64,000 nucleotides of DNA from Sphingoaurantiacus capsulatus (GCF_042648405.1 NZ_JBHRXV010000001.1:62001-126000); one strand, 5' to 3'. Positions 48,729 through 57,462 are shown, counted from the first letter of the stretch. Notes: generated by a model from the letters alone, not told the origin. Numbers and translations are program-made.

Positions 48729-48862
48729 GCTCCTTCTCCCGCTTGCGGGAGAAGGCTGGGATGAGGGTGTCGAGCGCGCAGCGCGAGTTTCCGCGCGGCG
48801 GCACACCCTCACCCTCCCAGCCTTCGGCTGGGTCCCTCCCTCTCCCGCAAGCGGGCGAGGGG
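48729..48862. repeat. CT/GA-rich inverted repeat (second family), copy 3 of 3
   Basis: CTTCTCCCGCTTGCGGGAGA at one end and CCTCTCCCGCAAGCGGGCGA at the other pair with each other and flank GGGTGTCGAGC/CACCCTCACCCTCCC material. It is inserted between lemA and the TPM gene. Its right end supplies the GAGGGG ribosome site of that gene. Confidence 0.85.
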
Positions 48863-48867
48863 TTGTG

Positions 48868-49659
48868 GTGCTGTGCCTCGCTTTGCTGTTCGCTTTCATG
48901 GCGACGCCCGCCCTCGCCGCGCCTGAGTTCCCCAAGCTCACCGGCCGGGTGGTCGACAGCGCGAACATCCTCCCGCCCGATGTCGAGGCGGCGCTCGACG
49001 CCAAGCTGGCGGCGCTTGAGACCTCGACCACGCGGCAGCTGGTCGTAGCAACCGTGCCCGATCTCGATGGGCTCGACATCGCCGACTATGGCTATCAGCT
49101 CGGCCGCACCTGGGGCATCGGGCAGAAGGAGGAGGACAATGGTGCCCTCCTCATCGTCGCGCCCACCGAGCGCCGCGTGCGCATCGAGGTCGGCTATGGC
49201 CTCGAACCGATCCTGACCGACGCGATGTCGAGCGTGATCATCCAGCGCAACATCATCCCGCGTTTCCGCGAGGGCGACATGCCGGGTGGCGTAGTCGCCG
49301 GCGCCGACGCGATCATCGAGCAGTTGCAATTGCCGCCCGAGGAAGCGCAGGCGAACGTCGCCGCCGCCGAAGCGGCCGCCAGCCGGCGCACGTCAAACGG
49401 CAGCGGCCATTTCAACTTCTCTTCGATCATCTGGATCCTGTTCATCCTGTTCTGGATGGTCCCGGCCTTTTTTGGCCGTCGCGGCCGGCGTTATCGCCGC
49501 GGCCGGGGCAGCGGCGTCGCGGAAGCGGTGCTGTGGGGTGTCGCCAGTGCCGCGATGAACAGCCGCTCGTCGCGTGGCGGCGGCTGGGGCGGCGGTGGCG
49601 GCGGCTTCGGCGGCGGTGGTGGATCGTTCGGGGGCGGCGGCGCCTCGGGGAGCTGGTGA
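48868..49659 (+). CDS. TPM-domain membrane protein (YgcG-like)
   Basis: 263 aa from GTG 48868, with GAGGGG 5 nt upstream. Starting here places a signal peptide at the N-terminus (VLCLALLFAFMATPALA). A longer frame from 48724 would read through a repeat and bury the signal. The TPM domain at ~25-140 contains LTGRVVDSANILPPDVEAAL, DIADYGYQLGRTWGIGQKEE and RIEVGYGLEPILTDAMSS. A membrane helix (SIIWILFILFWMVPAFFG, ~190) and a Gly-rich tail (GGGFGGGGGSFGGGG) follow. TPM proteins help assemble or repair membrane proteins in plants and are poorly known in bacteria. Confidence 0.85.
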   Translation: MLCLALLFAFMATPALAAPEFPKLTGRVVDSANILPPDVEAALDAKLAALETSTTRQLVVATVPDLDGLDIADYGYQLGRTWGIGQKEEDNGALLIVAPTERRVRIEVGYGLEPILTDAMSSVIIQRNIIPRFREGDMPGGVVAGADAIIEQLQLPPEEAQANVAAAEAAASRRTSNGSGHFNFSSIIWILFILFWMVPAFFGRRGRRYRRGRGSGVAEAVLWGVASAAMNSRSSRGGGWGGGGGGFGGGGGSFGGGGASGSW

Positions 49660-49660
49660 G

Positions 49661-50335
49661 ATGATGTTCAACCAGACCGAGCATGACCGCATCTCCACCG
49701 CGATCGGCGCGGCCGAGACGAAGACTTGCGGAGAAATCTTCGCGATCGTTACCGACGACGTGCCGCGCTACCCGGTGGTGGCATTGACCTTCGCGCTGCT
49801 CGCCGCCATCGCACTGCCCTTGGCGGCGGTGTGGCTCGGCCTCGATCCGGCCAACCTGTTCCCCGGTGGCGGCTGGCACCAGGACGCGCCGAGGATCGAG
49901 CTGCTGCGCACCATCGAGGCCTATGCGGCGATCGAATCGCTGACTTTCGTGCTGGCGCTGGCGCTCGCCTGGTACACGCCGCTCAACCTGTGGCTGGCGC
50001 CGAAGAAGCTGCGCCGCGACCGGGTGCATGCCGAGGCGATGAAGCAGTTCCTGTCGAAGGGCCTGCACGTCACCAGCGAGCGCACCGGCGTCCTCCTCTA
50101 CGTCTCGCTCGCCGACCATGTCGCCGAGGTGGTCGCCGACGAGGGCATCTACGCCAAGGTCGCGCCCGAGCTGTGGGGCGACACCATCCTCGCGCTGGTC
50201 GAGGGCATCAAATCGGGTCAGGCGGCGGACGGCTTCGTCAAGGCGATCGAGATCGCCGGCGGGGTTCTGGCCGAGCATTTCCCGCCGGGCGAGCACAATC
50301 CCAACGAGCTGCCCGACAAGCTGATCGAGCTTTAG
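49661..50335 (+). CDS. Second TPM-domain protein
   Basis: 224 aa from ATG 49661, 1 nt past the previous stop. No signal. The TPM-like body is split by membrane helices: VVALTFALLAAIALPLAAVW (~38-58) and ESLTFVLALALAWYTPLNLW (~88-108). The end reads KKLRRDRVHAEAMKQFLSKG, ERTGVLLYVSLADHVAEVVA and KVAPELWGDTILALVEGIKS, matching the other half of the TPM fold in YgcG-type operons. It is probably co-translated with the first TPM gene and lemA as a three-gene envelope operon. Confidence 0.85.
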   Translation: MMFNQTEHDRISTAIGAAETKTCGEIFAIVTDDVPRYPVVALTFALLAAIALPLAAVWLGLDPANLFPGGGWHQDAPRIELLRTIEAYAAIESLTFVLALALAWYTPLNLWLAPKKLRRDRVHAEAMKQFLSKGLHVTSERTGVLLYVSLADHVAEVVADEGIYAKVAPELWGDTILALVEGIKSGQAADGFVKAIEIAGGVLAEHFPPGEHNPNELPDKLIEL

Positions 50336-50347
50336 GGCCTCCCTATT

Positions 50348-50416
50348 CGTCATCCCGGCGAAGGCCGGGATCCATACCGTCCGTGGGAATGGATTCCGGC
50401 CTTCGCCGGAATGACG
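50348..50416. repeat. Paired palindromic intergenic repeat, copy 8
   Basis: Left CGTCATCCCGGCGAAGGCCG, right CGGCCTTCGCCGGAATGACG. The arms differ at single bases (CCC against GAA edges) but each stem keeps its own pairing. It lies downstream of the TPM operon, before the diiron protein. Confidence 0.87.
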
Positions 50417-50556
50417 ATGTGGGTTTGCAGTGACTTGGTTCGGCACCGGACCAATGGCCGCAGAGTCGGAACCTGACGCCGCCCCCTCCGTTGACTCGGC
50501 ATAATGAGGTTCGCGCCGAACCCCCAACGTCGAGCCCCACGTCGAGCAAGGTGCCC

Positions 50557-51492
50557 ATGTATAACGATTTTCCACCCCGCGCCGCGAACCGCGCGAGCGC
50601 CATTCCGGCCCATGTGGCCGATCCGACCGGCTTTCACCGACGCCTGTCCTACTTCAACCGCGCCCGGCTCGCGGTGGCGACGCCGGATGCCGACTGGCAG
50701 GCGGACATGACACATGAGGTGGAGATGCGCCGGCTCGAAGGCGAATGGATCGAGAGCGAGCGCGCCGCCGTCGCCGACTGGGCCGCGCAGGCGCCGACCG
50801 ATCCGGACAAGTTCGTCGAATGGTTCGAAGCCCTGAAGGCGAACGGCCCCGGCCAGGGCGACGCGCTGTTCCCGTGGCTCGCCGAAGACGCACGCCGCGA
50901 TGAAATGAAATGGTTCATCACGCAGGAGGTCGCCGGCGAAGCGGGCTTCGACGATCTCGTCGCGATGACGCAGATCAAGATGCCGCCGCGCGCCAAGATG
51001 GAGCTGGCGAACAATTATTGGGACGAGATGGGCCGCGGCAACATCAAGGGCATGCACGGCCCGCTGCTCGACGCCCTCGCCGTCTCCTTGCAGATCCGCC
51101 CGACCATTGAGGCAACGGCGTGGGAGAGCCTGGCGCTCGCCAACACCATGGTCGCCTTCGCGACGGCGCGCCGCTACGCCTATCATTCGATCGGCGCGCT
51201 CGGCGTCGTCGAGCTGACCGCGCCGGGGCGCACCGCGCTGGTGGCGAAGGGCCTGCGCCGCCTCGGCTTCTCCAACAAGGAACGGCTGTATTTCGACCTG
51301 CACGCCGTGCTCGACATCAAACACAGCGAGGCGTGGGACGCCGAAGTGCTGTGGCCGCTGGTCAGCGAGCGGCCGGAAGCCGCCCGCTACATCGCCGAGG
51401 GCGCGCTGATGCGCCTGTCGTGCGGCGCCCGCTGCTTCGCGCGCTACCGCAGCCATCTGTGGGGCGAGCCGCAAAGGGAAGCGGCGGAGTAG
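50557..51492 (+). CDS. Haem-oxygenase-like diiron enzyme (Haem_oxygenas_2 type)
   Basis: 311 aa from ATG 50557, with CAAGG upstream. The all-helical haem-oxygenase-like fold is visible in LAEDARRDEMKWFITQEVAG (first ligand Glu), NNYWDEMGRGNIKGMHGPLL (Asp/Glu/His) and YFDLHAVLDIKHSEAWDAEV (His-x3-Asp-x2-His). Families with this ligand pattern bind two non-haem irons and perform oxidative chemistry on acids or amines. The partner substrate is not known here. It stands alone between two repeats. No signal peptide. Confidence 0.82.
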   Translation: MYNDFPPRAANRASAIPAHVADPTGFHRRLSYFNRARLAVATPDADWQADMTHEVEMRRLEGEWIESERAAVADWAAQAPTDPDKFVEWFEALKANGPGQGDALFPWLAEDARRDEMKWFITQEVAGEAGFDDLVAMTQIKMPPRAKMELANNYWDEMGRGNIKGMHGPLLDALAVSLQIRPTIEATAWESLALANTMVAFATARRYAYHSIGALGVVELTAPGRTALVAKGLRRLGFSNKERLYFDLHAVLDIKHSEAWDAEVLWPLVSERPEAARYIAEGALMRLSCGARCFARYRSHLWGEPQREAAE

Positions 51493-51517
51493 CGAAAGCC
51501 CCTCTCTAACCACCAGC

Positions 51518-51585
51518 CGTCATACCGGCGAAAGCCGGTATCCAGACCAGCGTTCGACTGGATACCGGCTTTCGCCGGTATGACG
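51518..51585. repeat. Paired palindromic intergenic repeat, copy 9 (ACCGGCG subtype)
   Basis: CGTCATACCGGCGAAAGCCG and CGGCTTTCGCCGGTATGACG are perfect complements. It differs from the copy at 3938 at only two central positions, implying recent copying. It sits between convergent genes. Confidence 0.88.
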
Positions 51586-51615
51586 GGTTGGGTGTGTGGC
51601 TGTGGCGGAGGAAGC

Positions 51616-52047
51616 CTACCGCTTCTTCGCTGCCACCATGCGCAGCAGCAGGAAGAGCAGCAGCCCCACCGGCCCGAGCAGATAGGTAAAGAACAGGCAC
51701 GGCACGACCAGCCAGTGCGCCAGCCGCGAGCGGCCCGCCTCTTCCACTTCCCACGAGCCGACCCACAGGTCGAACGCCAGATAGTGGATCCAGCCGACGA
51801 GCACGAAACCCGGCACGTCGAAGAAGGCCGCGATGCCGGGTAGCGAATAGGTGGCCGCGAAGCCTTCGGCGCTGCGCCATGCCATCACGAACAGCACCAC
51901 ATAGGACACCGCCAGCAGCACGCCGGCGGTGCGCGCGAGCATCACCATTAGCGGCCGGTTGAGCGGTGCCGCCAGCAGCATCAGCCAGCCGATGCCCGCC
52001 ACGACGTTGGTGGCGACGAAATATTGGTCGAGCGTCATGCGGCCCAT
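51616..52047 (-). CDS. ABA4-like family membrane protein
   Basis: 143 aa with four membrane helices: FVATNVVAGIGWLMLLAAPL, MVMLARTAGVLLAVSYVVLF, FFDVPGFVLVGWIHYLAFDL and WLVVPCLFFTYLLGPVGLLL. The WIHYLAFDLWVGSWEVEEA stretch is the ABA4-like (DUF4281) signature. The plant ABA4 is needed for neoxanthin synthesis; bacterial members are uncharacterised but could act on carotenoids, which sphingomonads make. The start 52047 is retained, though 52038 (MTLDQY) is possible. It follows the LuxR-type regulator by 18 bp as the last gene of a sensor-regulator-ABA4 operon. Confidence 0.85.
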   Translation of the reverse strand: MGRMTLDQYFVATNVVAGIGWLMLLAAPLNRPLMVMLARTAGVLLAVSYVVLFVMAWRSAEGFAATYSLPGIAAFFDVPGFVLVGWIHYLAFDLWVGSWEVEEAGRSRLAHWLVVPCLFFTYLLGPVGLLLFLLLRMVAAKKR

Positions 52048-52065
52048 TCCCCTTCCCCAAGGGTT

Positions 52066-52692
52066 TCAGATTACGCCGAGCGACTTACCCTTCATGCAGG
52101 CGTCGGCGCGGTTGAGCGCTCCGAGCAGCCCGAAAATCTGCGACACATGCGTCTTCACCGTATCGGGCGCGATGCCGAGCTGGCGGCCGATATCCTTGTT
52201 CGTCTGCCCTTCCGCCATCAGCCGCAGCACCTCGCGCTGCCGGTCGGTGAGCGTCACCTCGGTGCGCACGACCGGCGCCGGGCGGCTGACCGGCACCGCC
52301 ATGATGTGCGCGGGCATGTAGCGGCCACCACCGGCGACCAGCGCCATCGCCGCCTCGATCACCGCCGTCGTCGCGGTCTTGCGCACCAGCCCGTCGACGC
52401 CAACTGCGGCGAGCTGCGCGGCGGTGGCATCCTCATCCGACCCGGTAATGACGAGGCAGCGCGCGTCGGGCGCCCGCGCCAGCATCTCGCGCACGCCTTC
52501 GAGCGCGATGGCACCGGGCATGCCGAGGTCGGCGAGGATCAGATCGGGCGCGCGGGCCGCGAGCGCCCAGGCGGTCGGATAGTCGCCCGCCTCGAGCAGC
52601 TCCGCCTCTGGCCACAGCCGCGTCACGGTGGCGGTCAGCGAGTGGCGGACCATCGGATGGTCGTCGCAGATCAGGATGCGCGAAGGGCTCAT
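52066..52692 (-). CDS. LuxR/NarL-family response regulator
   Basis: 208 aa. The receiver domain at ~1-115 has RILICDDHPMVRHSLTATVT (acidic pair), phospho-acceptor Asp in LILADLGMPGAIALEGVREM and the conserved Lys in LVRKTATTAVIEAAM. The C-terminal LuxR helix-turn-helix is VTLTDRQREVLRLMAEGQTN, KDIGRQLGIAPDTVKTHVSQ. It is coupled to the sensor kinase by an ATGA overlap and lies 18 bp upstream of the ABA4-like gene, its likely operon partner or target. Confidence 0.94.
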   Translation of the reverse strand: MSPSRILICDDHPMVRHSLTATVTRLWPEAELLEAGDYPTAWALAARAPDLILADLGMPGAIALEGVREMLARAPDARCLVITGSDEDATAAQLAAVGVDGLVRKTATTAVIEAAMALVAGGGRYMPAHIMAVPVSRPAPVVRTEVTLTDRQREVLRLMAEGQTNKDIGRQLGIAPDTVKTHVSQIFGLLGALNRADACMKGKSLGVI

Positions 52693-54023
52693 GCCGCAAC
52701 GCTCAGCGCGCCGGCCGGCATTTCGGCGGCAGGGAGCTCGATCCAGAAAGCGCTGCCCGACCGCCAGCGCGGGTCATGACCGGCGCTGCCGCCCATCGCC
52801 GCTGCGAGCTTCGCCACCGACGCGAGGCCGATCCCGAAGCCGCTGCTGCCCGACCCTTGCGCAAAATCCTCGAACAGCCGGGGCGCGACGCCCGCTTCGA
52901 CCCCTTCACCGTCATCGAGTACCCAGAAGCGCACGCGCCCTTCGCGGGCCCGGCGGGCGGTGACCAGCACGCTTTCGCCCTTCGAATGGCGCAGCGCATT
53001 GGCGACGAGATTGTCGAGCGCGCGCTTCAGCAGGTGCGGATCGGCGGTGACGGCGAGCCGGCTGCGCGGCGTGCGCAGGTGCATGCCGGCCTCGCCCGCG
53101 GCGGGGCTCTGGTCGAAGGCGAGGGCCGCGATGAACAGGTCGGCGTCGAGTGGCTGCGGATCGGCGCTCACCGCGCCGGCCTCGAGCTTCAGATGGGTCA
53201 GCATCGCGTCGAGCAGCGCCGAGGTGGAGGCGAAAGCGCGGGTGACGCCCGCTGCCTGCCGCTCGTCGCCGGTCTCGCGGTAGCGATCGAAGAACAGCCG
53301 CGCCGCCTGCAGCGGCTGGGCGAGATCATGCGAGGCGGCGCGGATGAAGCGGGTGCGCGCGTCGCGCTCCGCCGCCACCACCGCCAGCGCCTCGCGGGTG
53401 CGCACCTCGCTCTCCTCGCTGCGCAGTTTCGCCATCTCCGCCGCGACGACATTGGCGCGGATCAGGCGGCGAACCCCCAGCAGCATCGCGCCGATCATCG
53501 TCAGAAACAGCGCGAGCGGGATCGACCAGGGCTCGCCCGAGGTCGCGACCCAGACGACCAACGACCCCATCACCATGATGACCGCGCTCGATGCGACCTG
53601 CGTCCCCTCGGTGGCGATCGAGAGCTGGACGATCTGGTAACAGAGGTAGAGCACGATCATCAGCAGCCGCAGCCCGTCGGGCGCATGCGGCAGGAGCAGC
53701 CAGACGCTCGCCGCAACGGCGATATTGCAAAAGGTCGTGGTGATCTTGCCGCCCGGCGCCCAGACCAGCAGCATCTCCTCGTCGCTCGGCCGCCGCCGCC
53801 AGACGATGATCAGCGCCAGCAACCAGACGGTGAGGAATCCCGCCATCGCGAAGGTCCACAGGTCGAGCGTGAAGCGATCGACATAGGGGCGGAAAGCGAA
53901 GTGGATATAGGTGGTGACGGCCGACAGCCCGAGCAGGCCGATCAGGCTGCCCGGCGTTTCATTGCGCATCTCGGTGGCGAGGATCCGGCTCGACGCCGCC
54001 TCCCGCCCGACTCCACCCGACAT
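52689..54023 (-). CDS. Membrane sensor histidine kinase
   Basis: 444 aa. Five or six N-terminal membrane helices (SLIGLLGLSAVTTYIHFAF, LWTFAMAGFLTVWLLALIIV, IAVAASVWLLLPHA, SSAVIMVMGSLVVWVATS, IPLALFLTMIGAMLLG) form the sensor. A coiled-coil linker leads to HisKA RAASHDLAQPLQAARLFFD (phospho-His). The ATPase has N box LVANALRHSKGE, G1 LDDGEGVEAG and G2 GFGIGLASVAKL. It phosphorylates the overlapping LuxR-type regulator. No periplasmic sensing domain of size is present, so sensing is probably within the membrane. Confidence 0.92.
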   Translation of the reverse strand: MSGGVGREAASSRILATEMRNETPGSLIGLLGLSAVTTYIHFAFRPYVDRFTLDLWTFAMAGFLTVWLLALIIVWRRRPSDEEMLLVWAPGGKITTTFCNIAVAASVWLLLPHAPDGLRLLMIVLYLCYQIVQLSIATEGTQVASSAVIMVMGSLVVWVATSGEPWSIPLALFLTMIGAMLLGVRRLIRANVVAAEMAKLRSEESEVRTREALAVVAAERDARTRFIRAASHDLAQPLQAARLFFDRYRETGDERQAAGVTRAFASTSALLDAMLTHLKLEAGAVSADPQPLDADLFIAALAFDQSPAAGEAGMHLRTPRSRLAVTADPHLLKRALDNLVANALRHSKGESVLVTARRAREGRVRFWVLDDGEGVEAGVAPRLFEDFAQGSGSSGFGIGLASVAKLAAAMGGSAGHDPRWRSGSAFWIELPAAEMPAGALSVAA

Positions 54024-54093
54024 CGGCTGCGACCCCGCCGCCCTACTCGCCTGCCATTCTCCACGGCAGAGGCCCTTGCGACAAGCGGAAGTA

Positions 54094-54771
54094 TCAGCCG
54101 CGCATGACGATCTGCATGTCCATGCCGCGCCGGCGGCGGAAGCCGAGCGTCTTGTAGAGCGCGATGGCGCCTTCGTTCGTCGGATAAACGTGCAGGAACG
54201 CCGCCTCGCCGCGCGCCACGATGGCGCCGCCGACGGCGCGCATCAGCTGCGCCGCATAGCCCCGGCCGCGATGGTCGGGATGGGTGCAGACGCCGCTCAC
54301 TTCGGTGAAGCCCGGCACCTTCATCCGCTGGCCCGCCATCGCGACGAGCCGGCCCTCCTCCTTCACCCCGACGAAGCCGCCGAGGCGGTGGGTGTGGTCA
54401 CGGAACGGGCCGGGCTGGGTCAGCGTCGCCAGCGCCAGCATCTCGGGCGCGTCGGCATCGCCGAGGGGGATGATCTCGAACGTCGCAGTCGGCGGCGCGA
54501 CGGCCTCCGCCACCATCTGGTCGAGCGCCGCTTCGCGGGTGACCCTGACGCCCGGCGGCAGCGGCAGCGCCTCGCCCTCGACCAGCCAGAACTCCTCATC
54601 CGCCGGCAGCAGCGCGGCCAGCGCCGAAAGGTTCTCCGGCGAGGCATCGGCCGCGGCGGCGAACGGCCCGACCGTCGGATCGATCCGCCACGCCCGCGCA
54701 TCGCCGACCGCGAGGGCTGCGTGGCGGGTGGTGAGCGTGGACCAGACGGGGCGATCGAGCGGGTGCGTCAT
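54094..54771 (-). CDS. GNAT acetyltransferase (FR47-like)
   Basis: 225 aa from ATG 54771. The frame further upstream is encoded by a repeat and was rejected. The N-terminal ~100 residues are a non-catalytic GNAT-like half (WRIDPTVGPFAAAADASPEN, FWLVEGEALPLPPGVRVTRE). The catalytic GNAT follows: VSGVCTHPDHRGRGYAAQLM (acetyl-CoA loop) and FLHVYPTNEGAIALYKTLGF. The end is RRRRGMDMQIVMRG. The acetyl acceptor is unknown. It lies 70 bp upstream of the sensor kinase on the same strand. Confidence 0.87.
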   Translation of the reverse strand: MTHPLDRPVWSTLTTRHAALAVGDARAWRIDPTVGPFAAAADASPENLSALAALLPADEEFWLVEGEALPLPPGVRVTREAALDQMVAEAVAPPTATFEIIPLGDADAPEMLALATLTQPGPFRDHTHRLGGFVGVKEEGRLVAMAGQRMKVPGFTEVSGVCTHPDHRGRGYAAQLMRAVGGAIVARGEAAFLHVYPTNEGAIALYKTLGFRRRRGMDMQIVMRG

Positions 54772-54801
54772 GGCTTCAATCTTAAGTTGCCCTCCCACGT
54801 T

Positions 54802-54858
54802 CGTCATCCCGGCGAAGGCCGGGATCCAGCCGTCGGCCGGTATGGATCCCGGCCTTCG
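54802..54858. repeat. Truncated palindromic intergenic repeat, copy 10
   Basis: The left arm CGTCATCCCGGCGAAGGCCG is intact but the right arm stops after CCCGGCCTTCG and continues as unrelated ACTATTAGGG, so the terminal GCCGGGATGACG is lost. It lies between the GNAT start and the TonB receptor. Confidence 0.8.
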
Positions 54859-54998
54859 ACTATTAGGGACCGAGCTCTGTAACAATCCCGCAACAGGTGA
54901 ACAGCTTTCGCCACACTACCGCATCCCACCTAGGTTGTGTGCGTTCCGCGAACACCGATACCGTTTCGGGATTATAACAAGACTTGGGGAGTATCGTT

Positions 54999-57398
54999 AT
55001 GACCGTTCGCAGCCGTCGGACTCTTGCCCTCATCGCCACCACGTCGCTGATCGCGCTCGCCGCGATGCCGGCTCGTGCGCAGACCACCAGCACCGCTGCA
55101 GACGAAGATGTGGCGGGCGAGGAGATCATCGTCACCGCGACCAAACGGGCGTCGAACATCCAGGACGTGCCGTTTTCGATCAACGCGCAGACGCAGGAGG
55201 ACATCCAGCGGTCGGGCGCGACCACGCTCGAGGATCTGTCGCGCAACGTCGCGGGCTTGAGCATCCAGAACCTCGGGCCGGGGCAGAGCCAGGTGTCGGT
55301 GCGCGGCGTCTCCGCCGGCCAGGTCGTCCGCGACCAGCCCGGCGTGAAGGAGCAGGTCGGCGTCTACCTCGACGAGAGCGTCGTCTCGCTGTCGCTGTTC
55401 ACCCCCGACCTCGACCTGTTCGATCTGAACCGCGTCGAGACCTTGCGCGGGCCGCAGGGAACGCTGTTCGGCTCGGGCTCGGTCGGCGGCACGATCCGCT
55501 ACATCACCAACCAGCCGAACCCCGACGCGGTCGAAGGGCTGCTGGAGGGCAACCTCAACCTCGTCGACGGCAATGACATCGGCGGCCATCTGAAGGGCGC
55601 GATCAACCTGCCGCTGTCCGACAAGGCCGCGGTGCGCGCTGTCGGCTATCACACGGAATATGGCGGCTTCATCGACGCGCGGCGCGAGGGCGGCGGCATC
55701 GACAAGGACGTCAATTCGGGCAGCCGCACCGGCGGTCGCCTCGCCCTCTCTTTCATGCCGACCGACGACGTCACCATCACGCCGCGCATCGTCTATCAGG
55801 AGATCGAAGCCGACGGGTACAACCGGCAGGAGGTGTTCAACCTCTACGCCAACCCCTTCACCACCACGCGCCCGGCGGTGACCTTCGGCGAGCGCGAGCA
55901 ATATCTGCTGCTCGACGAGAGCTTCAAGGACGAGACGCTGCTCGCCGACCTGACCGCGAGCGTCGGCCTCGGCGGCGCGACGCTCACCTCGGTGACCAGC
56001 TACATCGACCGCGACATCGTCGCCAGCCGCGACGCCAGCGCGCTGACCGGATCGGTGTCGGTCGATCTCGGCTTCCCGGCCGCCGCGGTGCTGCTGCCGT
56101 CGAACCTCGTCGATACCACCGCGCTCGAGACGATCACGCAGGAGCTGCGCCTCGCCTCGGATAACGACGGCCCGCTGCAGTGGCTGATCGGCGGCTTCTA
56201 TTCGGACATCAACCGCGACTACACACAGCGGCTGCCGACCCCAGGCTATGACGCCTTCACCAACGCCACGCTCGGCGCCGGCACCTCGGCGGCGGTGGCG
56301 AACGGCTTCCCGGCCAACTCGCCCTACAACGCCGACCTGCCCTACGACATCAAGCAGAAGGCGATCTTCGGCGAACTGAGCTACGACGTCACCGAGCAGT
56401 TCACCGTCACCGCCGGCGGCCGCTATTACGACTTCAAGGAAGACCGGCGCTTCGTCTCCGGCGGCCTGTTCGCCAATGGCGACAACCGGCAGGACAGCAC
56501 CAAGTCGGACGGCTTCACCCCGCGCGTGCTCTTGAGCTACGAGGCGTCGGACAATGTCACCTTCAACGCGCAGGCGTCGAAGGGCTTCCGGTTGGGCGGT
56601 GTCAACGATCCGCTCAACCTGCCGCTCTGCAGCCCGCAGGACGCCGCGATCTTCGGCGGCTACCAGAGCTATGACGACGAGACGCTGTGGAACTATGAGG
56701 CGGGCGTGAAGGGCTCGTCGGGCCCGCTGCGCTTCAGCGCCGCCGCCTTCTACACCGACATCAAGAATCTCCAGGTCACCCTCGATGCCGGCTCCTGCTC
56801 GTCGCGCGTCGTGTTCAACGTGCCGAAGGCGCACACCAAGGGCATCGAGTTCGAGCTCAACGCCAATGCGGCGGAGGGCCTCGACTTCGCGCTGTCGGGC
56901 AGCCTGATCGAGTCGGAGTTCGACTCGACCGTCGCCGACGGCACCGGGGCGGTGTTGGGCGGCATCCGCGAGGGCAACCGGCTGCCGTCGGTGCCGAAGT
57001 TCCAGCTGTCGGCGAGCGCGACCTACAGCACCCCCATCGACATGATGGGTGGCGGCGATGCCTTCATTTCGGCGTCGTTCCAGCATGTCGGCAACCGGTA
57101 CACGCAGCCGAGCGACCAGGAAGGCAATCCGCGCAGCTTTGTCTCGGGCCTGCCGTTCGGCGGCGCCACGGGCGCGCAGGCGACGATCGTCAACCTGAAG
57201 CTGCCCGACTACCAACTGGTCAACCTGTCGGCGGGCGTCGAGCTTCAGGACGGCCTCGACATCATCGCCTACGTCAACAACATCTTCGACGAGAACGCGC
57301 TGCTGTCCTTCGACCGCGAACGCGGCGGCCGCGCCCGCCTCGGCTTCCAGGTCGGCGCGCCGCGTACCTACGGCATCACCCTGCGCAAGGCGTTCTGA
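54999..57398 (+). CDS. TonB-dependent receptor
   Basis: 799 aa from ATG 54999, with GGGGAG 7 nt upstream. The signal peptide is LALIATTSLIALAAMPARAQ. Then come a TonB box (GEEIIVTATKRASNIQDVPF), a plug (LEDLSRNVAGLSIQNLGPGQ, VSVRGVSAGQ, VETLRGPQGTLFGSGSVGGT) and a long barrel ending YGITLRKAF. It resembles receptors of the sphingomonad outer-membrane uptake class, whose ligands are mostly unknown. A strong terminator separates it from the downstream FAD oxidoreductase, which may still share its regulation by read-through. A TATAAC at 54973-54978 may be the -10. Confidence 0.93.
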   Translation: MTVRSRRTLALIATTSLIALAAMPARAQTTSTAADEDVAGEEIIVTATKRASNIQDVPFSINAQTQEDIQRSGATTLEDLSRNVAGLSIQNLGPGQSQVSVRGVSAGQVVRDQPGVKEQVGVYLDESVVSLSLFTPDLDLFDLNRVETLRGPQGTLFGSGSVGGTIRYITNQPNPDAVEGLLEGNLNLVDGNDIGGHLKGAINLPLSDKAAVRAVGYHTEYGGFIDARREGGGIDKDVNSGSRTGGRLALSFMPTDDVTITPRIVYQEIEADGYNRQEVFNLYANPFTTTRPAVTFGEREQYLLLDESFKDETLLADLTASVGLGGATLTSVTSYIDRDIVASRDASALTGSVSVDLGFPAAAVLLPSNLVDTTALETITQELRLASDNDGPLQWLIGGFYSDINRDYTQRLPTPGYDAFTNATLGAGTSAAVANGFPANSPYNADLPYDIKQKAIFGELSYDVTEQFTVTAGGRYYDFKEDRRFVSGGLFANGDNRQDSTKSDGFTPRVLLSYEASDNVTFNAQASKGFRLGGVNDPLNLPLCSPQDAAIFGGYQSYDDETLWNYEAGVKGSSGPLRFSAAAFYTDIKNLQVTLDAGSCSSRVVFNVPKAHTKGIEFELNANAAEGLDFALSGSLIESEFDSTVADGTGAVLGGIREGNRLPSVPKFQLSASATYSTPIDMMGGGDAFISASFQHVGNRYTQPSDQEGNPRSFVSGLPFGGATGAQATIVNLKLPDYQLVNLSAGVELQDGLDIIAYVNNIFDENALLSFDRERGGRARLGFQVGAPRTYGITLRKAF

Positions 57399-57417
57399 CC
57401 GAGTTGCGCTAGACTGG

Positions 57418-57447
57418 AAGGGCCGGCCGCAACGCCGGCCCTTTCTT
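57418..57447 (+). terminator. Rho-independent terminator after the TonB receptor
   Basis: AAGGGCCGGC-CGCAAC-GCCGGCCCTT forms a 10-bp stem with a 6-nt loop, followed by a T-rich tract (TCTTCGT). It starts 19 bp after the receptor stop. Confidence 0.9.
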
Positions 57448-57462
57448 CGTGGGGGAAAGATC

